Origin: Megalonaias nervosa
Lineage: Eukaryota > Mollusca > Bivalvia > Unionida > Unionidae
Length of the DNA stretch: 64,000 nt
Reading direction: 5' to 3'
Assembly: GCA_016617855.1 (NCBI GenBank)
Contig: JAECUM010006811.1
Coordinates: forward strand, 62,001-126,000
The translations under genes were made by a program, and so were the position numbers. The first letter of the stretch is position 1. Each line of letters opens with the position of its first letter. Below, in pieces: positions 35,831 through 46,150 of the stretch. The notes below the pieces were generated by a model. That model did not search any database and had not been told where the DNA came from. It saw nothing but the letters and a program-made list of their open reading frames with translations.

Positions 35831-36289
35831 GATGATCTGCATTTTTATTACAAAAGCAGAAGGCACAGACTAGGATTGACTATAATTGTCTTTTGTCATT
35901 GAACATCTTTATTCCTTATATGATGCTGTAGAGCACACTGACATATTTCTAGTATCATTGATATCTGCTTCATATTTTATTGGTATCAACCTTTTCTGAG
36001 TAAAAAAAAACTTAGTAGAGATCATTTCCTGCATTGTCCTCAGAATTGTAGATAAGCAGTGTATTTACATATTTGTCTTAAAATGCATAAAGTAATTTCT
36101 TTTTCTATTCATAGTACACAAAATATTTTAAGCATTTTGTCCCAAGTTTTCATTGTGAATTGCTTCTTCTGTGTGCATTGCCTGTGTTGTATGTTATGTT
36201 TTTATCTGGAAATGTTTATCATTGTTACTAAATATACAAGGCTTTCAGTAGAACACTTCTTATTATCCATAGTTGGTCCCAATTTAAGA
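35831..36289. other. Unique intronic sequence
   Basis: Nothing recognised. Confidence 0.5.
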
Positions 36290-36407
36290 TAGCACTGACT
36301 GAATTTAAAACCTGGTTAGCAGCTTGAAAATCTTGTTACTGTGACTCGTCTTAAATGGGTTGTTATATTGACATCTGGTTTATCACTAAATACTTCTTAC
36401 AGTATCT

Positions 36408-36662
36408 TGTTGTTGTAGTTGTTGTGGGGTTTAACGCCATTTTTCAGCACAAGATAGGCTATACATGGTGTCCAGTATAAATGGTGGAGGAAGAACCCGG
36501 GAAGACCCATGGAAAGAACCACCGACCCACAAGAAGCTACTGGCAAGCTTTCTTACATACCCACATTGGCCGAACCCAAGACTTGAACCCATGCAGACAG
36601 AGGTGAGATGGCAGTGATCCGTAACGGTGAGCACTTTAGACCACTTGGCCAATCAGGGCCCC
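36408..36662 (-). mobile_element. tRNA-derived SINE (family 2), copy 1
   Basis: On the - strand it has TGGCCAAGTGGTCTAAAGTG (box A) and GGGTTCAAGTC (box B), and it ends in GGCGTTAAACCCCACAACAA followed by an ACA-rich tail. It is flanked by an exact 12-bp target duplication, CTTACAGTATCT, at 36396-36407 and 36663-36674. A - strand frame over 36431-36652 is not a gene. Confidence 0.93.
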
Positions 36663-36767
36663 CTTACAGTATCTAATTAGTCCTAAATTAAAATGATGCT
36701 GATCTTACCATCAGAGTAATTTCCATGGCAGCCCTTTTGAAAATCATCTTTTGTCTACTTCAGAAGA

Positions 36768-37019
36768 TTTTGTTGTTGTAGTTGTAGGATATAACACCAT
36801 TTTTCAGCACAAGATAGGCTATACATGGCAACCAGTATCAATGGTGGAGGAAGAACTCAGAAAACCCCCAGAAAGAACCACCAACCCATGAGAAGCTACT
36901 AGCAAGCTTTCTCGCATACCCACATTGGTCAAGCCTGACACTCAAACTCACGCAGACAGAGGTGAGATGGCAGTGATCTGTAACGGTGAGCACTTTAGAC
37001 CACTTGGCCACTTGGGGTA
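36768..37019 (-). mobile_element. tRNA-derived SINE (family 2), copy 2
   Basis: Same family and orientation as the copy 105 bp to the left, somewhat diverged. It is flanked by an exact 14-bp target duplication, TCTACTTCAGAAGA, at 36754-36767 and 37020-37033. The different duplications show two independent insertions. Confidence 0.93.
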
Positions 37020-38059
37020 TCTACTTCAGAAGAATGGCTGGTTATATCACCATAGTATTTTACTAAGATATTACTTTTGATAGGGAATCAATATAAATAA
37101 TGCTTATCTGGCTTCCAATATGGCCACCATGGTGGCCATTCTAAACGTTTTGTCAGCAACACTACATTTCCTGAATAGATTGTATTATTGATGTTGGGTT
37201 TGACAAAACACTTTTTTGTGACAAATAGTTTGTCCTTATAGAAAAATGTTTATTTGACTTTCAACATGGCTGCCACAGTGACTATCTTGTAAATCTTGTT
37301 TTTACTGTTTCTTTCAAATGGATGGTTTAATTGACATCAGGTTTTCACTGAAATGCTTATCATAATTTAGTTGGTCCTTACTAAAAAGGTGCAGTTTTGA
37401 TCTGCAACATGGCTGCCATGGTGGCTATCTTGAAAATCTTGTTGTGACTGCTGCTCCTGAATTCATGGTCATGGTATCATTGGGGTTTCATTACAACACT
37501 ATATTCACTGATGCACACTGAAAATTTGAGTAATTTGACCTTCAAGGTTGGTACCACAGTGGCTATCTCGAATAATCTTGTGAATGTAAATCTATTCCTC
37601 CTGAAGGGATGGCTGTATTGACATGGGGATGGCTGTATTGACATGGGGGGATGGCTGTATTGACATGAGGATTTCATTCCTACAGCATATAGTAGGTTCT
37701 GTAAGAAATGTTGCCAGATCTGGTTTCTAACATGGCAGCTTTGTTGTTGAAAATCTTGTTCCTGTTACTCTTAAACAGTCAGTTGTGTTAACTTAGGGTT
37801 TTTATTAGGACCACCAAAACAACCACTGAGGTGGACATCTTGAAATACTGTTAATGCTGCTCCATCAGGAGAACTTGTGTGGAATGTGCACCAAGGGACT
37901 TGTCTTGAATGTGCACTGAGGGACTTGTTACAACATGAAGTTGGTCCAAGATGAAAAATGATGTAGACTTTACCCCCAATACATATACTAGTGAATTTTG
38001 ACAATACTTTGTATTTAGTTGTGTTCCAACAACCAAGTTTTATGACACTCATTTTGTGG

Positions 38060-38480
38060 GATTTTTTTATTTAGCCTAGTTGTTGTATTTTTATTCTGCC
38101 TGGCTTGTGGGATTTTTATCTATCCTTTCTTTTGGTATTTTTTATCTGGTCTGACTTGTGGGATTTTTTTTTATCTGGTCTGGCTTGTGGGATTTTTTAT
38201 CCAGGCTGGCTTATGGAATATTTATTTAGCCTGGCTTGTGGGATTTTTATTCAGTCTGGCTTGTGGGATTCTTATCTAATCTGGCTTGTGGGATTTTCAT
38301 CCAGCTTGACTTGTGGGACTTTTATTTAGCCTGGCTTGTGGGATACTTATCCAGCCTGGCTTGCGGGATTTTTATCCAAACTGGCTTGTTCGGAGTTTTA
38401 TCTTGCCTGGTATGTGGTATTTTTATTCAGCCTGGCTTGTGGGATTTTTATCCAGCCTGGTTTGTGGGATTTACCAGAAG
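38060..38480. repeat. ~26-bp minisatellite, about 16 copies
   Basis: The unit resembles TTTTTATCCAGCCTGGCTTG then TGGGAT. Confidence 0.94.
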
Positions 38481-39588
38481 ATTACTTAGAATGAGTGCCA
38501 TTTCATTTGTCCGAAGTTTTTGAACTGTAATGCATTGTGCATACAGAAATTAAAATAAATTGTAATTATGATTTTTAACCTCATGGAATATGGAGATAAC
38601 TTGACAGCATGTGAAATGAGATAATTAATCTAATAATCACAACATCATGTTCTTGGTCAATAGTAGCGAAAGTTATTTTTGTACAGCACTTATCTTCTGA
38701 ACATGTTAGTTAACTCAAACATGCAAGAAAATATTAAAAACAAAAAAAACCCAGCTAATTAGGTATCTTGTACTTTGTTAAAAATATCTCATATGGTTTC
38801 AGTTCACAGCACTTAAAAATAGGAGGGGAGAGAAAAACTTGAATCTTCTCATGGATTCCAATTGATTCTGTTGTTTCAGCAAAATATCGATACAGTGTTA
38901 TATTATTTGCTTAAATTGTGAACTACAGAGATTTATTGGCAAAATATTTTTCATATTTTTTTTCATTCCCATATTTTCATGTGAAAAATATATCCTTGTA
39001 TTTTCATGAGCGAAAATATAAGATTTCTGATCATACCATTCAACCCTTGATTGTGTGTAACTACAAAAGTTGCATCTGCAGCAACAAAAATGAGTACTTT
39101 GTAAGATGGAACAAAACAAAAAGGAAACTGGCTTACCTTTCATATATGGAAATTAAGTTTTGGTAAAGAAATTTGACCAGATGCTGTTCGTGTCTTTCAA
39201 GTTATTTCCCCTTACTTCCTTGACAAGGACAACAAAGCTGCTGTGATGAATTGCTGACTTGGACTTGCATTGTTTTCAGATATATCAGATAGTTTATGTA
39301 ATTTACTGCAACAGATTAGGTCAACCCAATGCTGCCAATTTCTTAAGTCATGTATATTTATGTGAACAGCCCATGAAAGTGAGGTGAATTTATGAAAAGG
39401 GGCTGTGGTGAGCATGTTGTGCCAAAAAAAGTGAGTTTAATCTTTTAAACTACTGGAGCAAGTTTGGTTATATAGTAAAAAGAAATATTTCTTTTTCTCT
39501 TTAAAATATGTTTTTTTAACCACACAGTGAACTATATCTGGTATTAACATAGGAAATGAAAATAACCTCTGTTTCTGTTTTTTTTCAG
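38481..39588. other. Unique intronic sequence before PH3
   Basis: No array or transposon recognised. It ends in the T-rich acceptor of the PH3 exon. Confidence 0.55.
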
Positions 39589-39655
39589 GCCAGGCTGGCA
39601 AGAATGAAAATTTGTCACCAGGGTTATTTGTACAAAACAGGGCCTAATATGAAAG
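39589..39655 (+). CDS. ARAP: ARAP exon: start of PH3
   Basis: A 67-bp exon after a long T-rich tract ending TTTTTTTTCAG, with donor GTAATG; phase 0 to phase 1. It reads ARLARMKICHQGYLYKTGPN then MK. The GYLYKTG motif is the first beta strand of a PH domain. In ARAP1 the same position carries SGFLYKT, so this is the start of the third PH domain. Confidence 0.95.
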
Positions 39656-39937
39656 GTAATGATCCTAGATCATATTGTACTTAGGAAAGAAGTCTTTGCA
39701 GGTATAAAGTTTTCACATCATATGAATGGAATTGGTCCAGTTGTTTAAATTGTTGATATTGTCAAATGACCAATACCAGCCAGGGCATGTGACCACAAAG
39801 GTCCCAAAATGGAATCTTGAAGTTGATATGATGGTATAGATTTCACTTTGACGTATCTTTCAAGTAATTTCTGAGATTTTTCTGATTTTTATTCCCTTGT
39901 CATGTTCTCACATATGACTCATGGCTTAATCTTTCAG

Positions 39938-39999
39938 ATTTTTTGCGGCGCTGGTGTGTTGTAGAGCATGGATGTATCAGCTACTTTGTGGATGAGAAG
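39938..39999 (+). CDS. ARAP: ARAP exon: PH3 strands beta-2 and beta-3
   Basis: A 62-bp exon only 282 bp after the previous one, the shortest intron in the window. Phase 1 to phase 0, donor GTTAGT. It reads DFLRRWCVVEHGCISYFVDE then K. The RRWCVV and ISYF motifs are the second and third beta strands of a PH domain. The basic residues around beta-1 and beta-2 are where PH domains contact phosphoinositides. Confidence 0.95.
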
Positions 40000-40864
40000 G
40001 TTAGTAGTTTGCTGTGTGACACACATAAAGTATGAAACTTTTTGTGAAGTTTGCAATGATACTGTTAAATTAATATTTACAATTTGGTTATGTTTTTGTG
40101 AAGTTTGCCCTGACACATTAATATTCATAGTTTGGTTACATTTTTATAATATTTGATTCAGGCATTTTATCAGATTCCATTCTTAATTCATTAATTCCAT
40201 TTGGATGCTAATGAATTTTGTGCCAATTGCCAGATAATTTACTTTTTATCAGAAGCAAACAGCATGAAACTCCTTACAATTACAAATAAGTTGAGAGAAA
40301 TCAGTTGATAATATTACAAGTCACTATGACCTACTTTCGAGGATTTAGTCCTATAACTTACATGAGGAGGCTGATATAGCTTGAAACTTAATAAGTGTTA
40401 ATCTTTTGATCTTATTAGGCATTTGCTTCATAGATTTAACTAATAAACTTATTGTTTTCATTTTTCACTCATTTGCTTTTAGCCAGAATACTGGGGACAA
40501 AATTAGGCCATCGTTTTCTTTGCACACATTATAATGGTACATTATAATGATACATTATGACACACTGGTTGCACTGTTAGGATTCATAAAGCCCCTTCTT
40601 TAATAATACAGTTTTCACTCCTTCTCTTGAGAGGTGCCCCCTTGCCCTCACACCTCCTTTATACATTGTATGAGCTGGTGAACTTGTCATTGTAGATGGG
40701 TAGCTTTATGTGAGGAAGATCATTGTGCATGGATTTAATTCAGAAAACTGTCCATGTGTTTTACACAGTAGTGTTGGTCAGCAGGTCAGATAATAATAAT
40801 AATAATAATAATCATAACAAATACTTTATTTAATGAGGTTAACTCGGTTATAATATATTATTTT
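40000..40864. other. Intronic sequence with a TAA run
   Basis: It contains an ATA/TAA microsatellite at about 40791-40812 and short duplications (TTTTTGTGAAGTTTGC twice near 40036 and 40093). No exon recognised. Confidence 0.5.
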
Positions 40865-41941
40865 AATTTTTGTAATGTGTTTTACACAGTTGTATTCGTT
40901 TACAGTATGGATAATACTTATAATATGGTTTACACAGTTGTATTGCTCTACAGTATGGATAATACTTATAATGTGTTTTACACAGTTGTATTGGTCTACA
41001 GTATGGATAATTTTTGTAATGTGTTTTACACAGTTGTATTGGTGTACAGTATGGATAATACTTATAATGTGTTTTACACAGTTGTATTGGTCTACAGTAT
41101 GGATAATACTTATAATGTGTTTTACACAGTTGCATTGGTCTACAGTATGGATAATACTTATAATGTGTTTTACACAGTTGCATTGGTCTACAGTATGGAT
41201 AAGTTTTGTGATGTGTTTTACACAGTTGCATTGGTCTACAATATGTATAATTTTTGTAATGTGTTTTACACAGTTGCATTGGTCTACAGTATGGATAATT
41301 TTTGGAATGTGTTTTACACAGTTGCATTGGTCTACAATAGGGATAATTTTTTGGAATGTATTTTACACAGTTGCATTGGTCTACAGTATGGATAATACTT
41401 GTAATGTGTTTTTCACAGTTGTATTGGTCTACAGTATGGATAATTTTTGTAATGTGTTTTACACAGTTGTATTGGTCTACAGTATGTATAATTTTTGTAA
41501 TGTGTTTTACACAGTTGTATTGGTCTACAGTATGGATAATACTTATAATGTGTTTTACACAGTTGTATCGGTCTGCTGTATGGATAATTTTTGTAATGTG
41601 TTTTACACAGTTGCATTGGTCTACAATATGTATAATTTTTGTAATGTGTTTTACACAGTTACATTGGTCTACAGTATGGAATTTTTTTCTGATGTGTTTT
41701 ACACAGTTGTATTGGTCTACAGTATGGATAATTTTTGTAATGTGTTTTACACAGTTGCATTGGTCTACAATATGTATAATTTTTGTAATGTGTTTTACAC
41801 AGTTACATTGGTCTACAGTATGGAATTTTTTTCTGATGTGTTTTACACAGTTGTATTGGTCTACAGTATGGATAATTTTTGTAATGTGTTTTACACAGTT
41901 GTATTGGTCTACATTATGGATGATATTTATTGTGTGTTTTA
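40865..41941. repeat. 48-bp minisatellite, about 22 copies
   Basis: The unit resembles GTGTTTTACACAGTTGTATT then GGTCTACAGTATGGATAATTTTTGTAAT. Each unit carries the acceptor-like TGTTTTACACAG. Because 48 is divisible by three, open frames of 172-355 codons run through the array in two + frames and a - frame; these are artefacts. A block of about 140 bp (around 41587-41725 and 41728-41866) is duplicated almost exactly. Confidence 0.96.
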
Positions 41942-42168
41942 ACAGCAGTGTGGTAGTGTATAGTGATGTCTAGCACTGGGGCATCATGCTGCAGACGTGT
42001 AGCATCATGTCCCACCCAGTCACGTTATCCTGACATCAGGCTGACCAGTCCTAACACTAACCTCTTAATGTTGAGTGCCAAGTGAGGCAGCTGCTTGTAC
42101 CATTTTTATAAATCTCTGGTATGACTTGGCTGGGGTTCAAACCCATGACTTCCCACATCTGATGTGTC
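41942..42168 (-). mobile_element. SINE family 1, truncated copy
   Basis: The reverse complement matches the body of the SINE at 18208 (GAGTCATACC-, AGCTGCCTCACTTGGCACTC-, GGACATGATGCTACA-, GCCCCAGTGCTAGACATCAC-like words) and has a recognisable box B (GGGTTTGAACCCC). The box A end and the A-rich tail are lost or degraded. It separates the 48-bp array from the 45-bp array. Confidence 0.88.
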
Positions 42169-43940
42169 TAGGGTATGGATAATGTTTGTAATAGATGTTA
42201 CACAGTTGTATTGGTCTGCAGTATGGGTGTTTATAATGTATGTTATTACAGTAGTATTGGTCTGCAGTATGGATGTTTATAATATATGTTATACAGTAGG
42301 ATTGGTCTGCAGTATGGATGTTTATAATGTATGTTATACAGTAGGATTGGTCTGCAGTATGGATGTTTATAATGTATGTTATACAGTGGTATTGGTCTGC
42401 TGTATGGATGTTTATAATGTATGTTATACAGTGGTATTGGTCCGCAGTATGGATGTTTATAATGTATGTTATACAGTAGTATTGGTCTGCAGTATGAATG
42501 TTTATAATGTATGTTATACAGTAGTATTGGTCTACAGTATGGATGTTTATAATGTATGTTATACAGTAGTATTGGTCTGCAGTATGGATGTTTATAATGT
42601 ATGTTATACAGTAGTATTGGTCTGCAGTATGGATGTTTATAATGTATGTTATACAGTAGTATTGGTCTGCAGTATGGATGTTTATAATGTATGTTATACA
42701 GAAGTATTGGTCTGCAGTATGGATGTTTATAATGTATGTTATACAGTAGAATTGGTCTGCAGTATGGATGTTTATAATGTATGTTATACAGTAGCATTGG
42801 TCTGCAGTATGGATGTTTATAATGTATGTTATACAGTAGTATTGGTCTGCAGTATGAATGTTTATAATGTATGTTATACAGTAGTATTGGTCTACAGTAG
42901 TATTGGTCTACAGTATGGATGTTTATAATGTATGTTATACAGTAGAATTGGTCTGCAGTATGGATGTTTATAATGTATGTTATACAGTAGTATTGGTCTA
43001 CAGTATGGATGTTTATAATGTATGTTATACAGTAGTATTGGTCTACAGTAGTATTGGTCTACAGTATGGATGTTTAAAATGTATGTTATACAGTAGCATT
43101 AGTCTACAGTATGGATGTTTATAATGTATGTTATACAGTAGGATTGGTCTACAGTATGGATGTTTATAATGTATGTTATACAGTAGTATTGGTCTGCAGT
43201 ATGGATGTTTATAATGTATGTTATACAGTAGGATTGGTCTGCAGTATGGATGTTTATAATGTATGTTATACAGTAGGATTGGTCTGCAGTATGGATGTTT
43301 ATAATGTATGTTATACATTAGTATTGGTCTACAGTATGGATGTTTATAATGTATATTATACATTAGTATTGGTCTGCAATATGGATGTTTATAATGTATG
43401 TTATACAGTAGTATTGGTCTACAGTATGGATGTTTATAATGTATGTTATACAGTAGCATTGGTCTACAGTATGGATGTTTATAATGTATGTTATACAGTA
43501 GTATTGGTCTACAGTATGGATGTTTATAATGTATGTTATACAGTAGTATTGGTCTACAGTATGGATGTTTATAATGTATGTTATACAGTAGTATTGGTCT
43601 ACAGTATGGATGTTTATAATGTATGTTATACAGTAGTATTAGTCTACAGTATGGATGTTTATAATGTATGTTATACAGTAGTATTGGTCTACATTATGGA
43701 TGTTTATAATGTATGTTATACATTAGTATTGGTCTACAGTATGGATGTTTATAATGTATGTTATACAGTAGTATTAGTCTACAGTATAGATGTTTATAAT
43801 GTATGTTATACAGTAGTATTGGTCTACAGTATGGATGTTTATAATGTATGTTATACATTATTATTGTTACAATATGGATGTTTATAATGTATGTTATACA
43901 GTAGTATTGTTACAGTATGGATGTTTATAATGTATGTTAT
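42169..43940. repeat. 45-bp minisatellite, about 39 copies
   Basis: The unit resembles TATACAGTAGTATTGGTCTG then CAGTATGGATGTTTATAATGTATGT. It is clearly related to the 48-bp unit to its left (shared TTGGTCTACAGTATGGAT), with a transitional unit at about 42172-42245. Frames of 254 and 258 codons with a 15-residue period are artefacts of the period. The LTR composite interrupts it at 43941. Confidence 0.96.
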
Positions 43941-44868
43941 TGTTACATATATATAATTTAATTGCTTGTGTGTTAGTTTTAAATTCTCTTTTATTTTATT
44001 TTTATTTCATTATGTTATTGTAATGATAACTTTATTCACTGGATTTGACTTTTTTCGGAAGGTTCAATTTTCTGTTTTGACCTGATAACAATGCAGTTCG
44101 ATTGCTACATTTTATTTTTAGCTGACCTAGTTCTTGACCTTGGTTCCGATTTTGTAAACATTGAGTGAAAATGATTGGTCATTACCAAGGTCATGTTCAA
44201 CCCATGTGTTAGTCCGTTGTAAACAGTTTTATTTTTAAATTTATTTCCAGTGTGGGAATCTGATTCTTAGATAGAGGTATTCTAGCCTATGTGCAAGTTG
44301 GCATTTTTTTTTTACTGTACTGTTGAAGTTAAGTGACCATATGAGCCATCATGTGATCTAAAATTGTGGGTTAAAACAGACATTTTCTAGTGGATTTGAT
44401 CAGTCGTAAATATATACCTTCGGGCTTAAGGTATTTGTCTTGTTGTTGCCATTTGAGTTGATTTTTTTATTTAAAATAATTTATTCACCCTGGAAAATAA
44501 TCTTCTTCAGTGAAATTCTTGGACAAAGACATTCACTGAATTATTCGGAATTCCAAAGCCGGAATTATATTCTTGGTGACTCCACAAGGAACTGTTGACA
44601 CATCAACACAAACTGGTTATAGATGATGTCATCGCCTTCCATATTGGAACTTCATCGAGATTCGAACTTGGATTCAATTAGAACTTTTTGTGATAGGACT
44701 TATATTTTTGAATTCTAAGATTAATTTTTGGATTATATTCACAAATCGTAAGTCCTATTTCATATTTTTACCTTGTTTTCTAGGGAAATAAATTATTTTG
44801 TTAAATTTACAAAGCTTGTTGACTTCACTCTTTTCTTTTGTTACTTTTGTATGAGCCTACTCGTAACA
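43941..44868 (+). repeat. Left LTR of the composite (+)
   Basis: 928 bp from TGTTACA to CGTAACA. It contains GGGAAATAAATTATTTTGTT and CAAAGCTTGTTGACTTCACT near its 3' end, shared with all other copies in the window. Confidence 0.92.
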
Positions 44869-44877
44869 AAGGAAAAT

Positions 44878-44897
44878 TGGGGTCTCGTCCTTGGGAT
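44878..44897 (+). other. Primer-binding site, altered tRNA-Pro type
   Basis: Nine bases after the LTR lies TGGGGTCTCGTCCTTGGGAT. It is a changed version of the site on the other arm of this composite, with one substitution and two extra bases. Confidence 0.75.
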
Positions 44898-45042
44898 ATA
44901 AGAACTTTGGCTAAAATATTTCAGAAACTTGTTTGTTTTTTTTTAAATTTAAATTCCCCTATTTTTCAGAATATTTTAAATCCCAAGTACTATTTCATAT
45001 TTTGTTTGAAATTTTAGTGGAATCAACAGGCCTTTTTTCACA

Positions 45043-45345
45043 ATGTCATCAAAAGTGGAGACTTTTCTTTCTAGTCGTACTTAGATAGTTTGAAAAAAGA
45101 TGAGTTGCTTGAACTTGCCAGAAAATATAATCTTTCTGAGGCAAAATCTTCCTTAAGGAAGCAAGAAATTAAAAACATTTTGATCCAGGATTTGGTAGAA
45201 AAGAATGTTTTCGATAAAAGTGTTTTGGGTTCTGCATCAGACTCTGATATAAAAGTGAAGGAATTAAAATTAAAATACAAGATAGAATTAGAGTTAAGGA
45301 AGCTGGAACATCAGAAAGATAAAGAAGAAAAACAAAGGAAAATAT
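45043..45345 (+). pseudogene. gag 5' end, broken
   Basis: It starts ATG TCA TCA AAA GTG GAG, followed shortly by a stop. It then shows the charged helix KYNLSEAKSSLRKQEIKNIL and the start of a K/E-rich coiled coil, parallel to the - strand gag at 47682. It ends abruptly where sequence from the opposite strand of the element begins. Confidence 0.85.
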
Positions 45346-45800
45346 TTGTCTACCTCTTTTTCACTAATAGGGGGTACTAGCCTAAAATTGATTGTGTGTG
45401 AAGTGGAAATGTGCTTTTCACTTGCCAGCTCTATTTCTTTCATTCTAATTTGAAATTCCCTTTCATCCTTCTCTTTTTGCATCTGTCTCTCTCTCCCTCT
45501 CTTCTAATTGCATTTGTTTATCTTTCTCTCCCTCCTGTCACTCTTTCTCCTCTTTCTCAAATTGTAACTGCATTTGTTTAACTTTCTACCTTTCCTGTCT
45601 CTCTCTCTCCTCTTTTTTTTTTTTTCTCAAATTGTAACTGCAATTGTTTCTCTTCTTTCTGTAAATTCATTTGTTCTTTCTGTAATTGCATTTGTTCTGT
45701 TTCTTTTTCCAATTGCACTGCATTTGTATTTGTTTTTCTTCTTTATCTTTCTCATGTTTCTTATCAAAATCATTCTCAAGAGTTTTCTTTGACATAGCTC
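45345..45800 (-). pseudogene. gag coiled-coil fragment, second copy, reverse
   Basis: Read on the - strand, this is a pyrimidine-rich complement of a Q/E/K coiled coil, then REFQIRMKEIELASEKHIST and RLVPPISEKEVDKY. The same segment exists in the adjacent - strand gag (about 47000-47250), so it is a duplicated piece placed after the protease remnant. Confidence 0.8.
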
Positions 45801-46150
45801 TGGTAACTGCACAAGCTAGGTATAACTCGGGGTATTGTTTTTCAATAGGATCAACTTTTTGATCCAAAGAAGGCTTGTCAGTTACAAGGGGATTAACCAC
45901 AACCTTGTCTCCAGCTAGGTCATTGCCTAGCAACAAATGAATGCCCTCAACGGGTAAAGTAGTCACTATACTGACTGTCACAGGTCCTGAAACTAAGTCT
46001 GATGACAAATTTACAGAATGGAGAGTAACGTTAACAAAACCGCAGTCTACTCCCTGAATGATAACACTCTCATTAGAACAGGACTTCTCAGAAAAAGGCA
46101 AAGTACCTGATAATAAAAGACTCTGAGAAGCTACTGTATTCCTTTAAAAT
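45790..46150 (-). pseudogene. Retropepsin-like protease remnant
   Basis: The frame contains LPVEGIHLLLGNDLAGDKV, the conserved C-terminal 'LLLGND' block of retroelement proteases related to Gypsy elements. Where the catalytic D-T/S-G triad is expected (about 46120-46145), the reading is NTVASQSLL, so the aspartate and glycine are lost. It is also out of frame with the upstream gag. It was inactive in this copy. Confidence 0.8.

Larger units (their letters stand above)
36290..37960. repeat. Dispersed family X cluster (diverged ~115-150-bp units), interrupted by two SINEs
   Basis: Recurrent words in a fixed order are ATGGCTGCCATGGTGGC, TATCTTGAAAATCTTGTT, ACTGCTGCTCCTGAAT, GGATGGCTGTATTGACAT, GGGGTTTCACTACAACAC, AGTTGGTCC and AAAATGGTGCAGATTT. 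At least five or six diverged units are present. Single units also lie at 24585-24760 and about 28880-28960. Confidence 0.75.

Noticed and set aside
40875..41942. 355-codon + open frame with a 16-residue repeat
   Set aside because: Produced by a 48-bp tandem repeat (divisible by three); overlapping long frames exist in other frames and on the other strand; it lies within an intron of the ARAP gene.
42164..43887. 254- and 258-codon + frames and 183-codon - frame with 15-residue repeats
   Set aside because: Products of the 45-bp array; all frames are similarly open, and the LTR insertion interrupts the same array.
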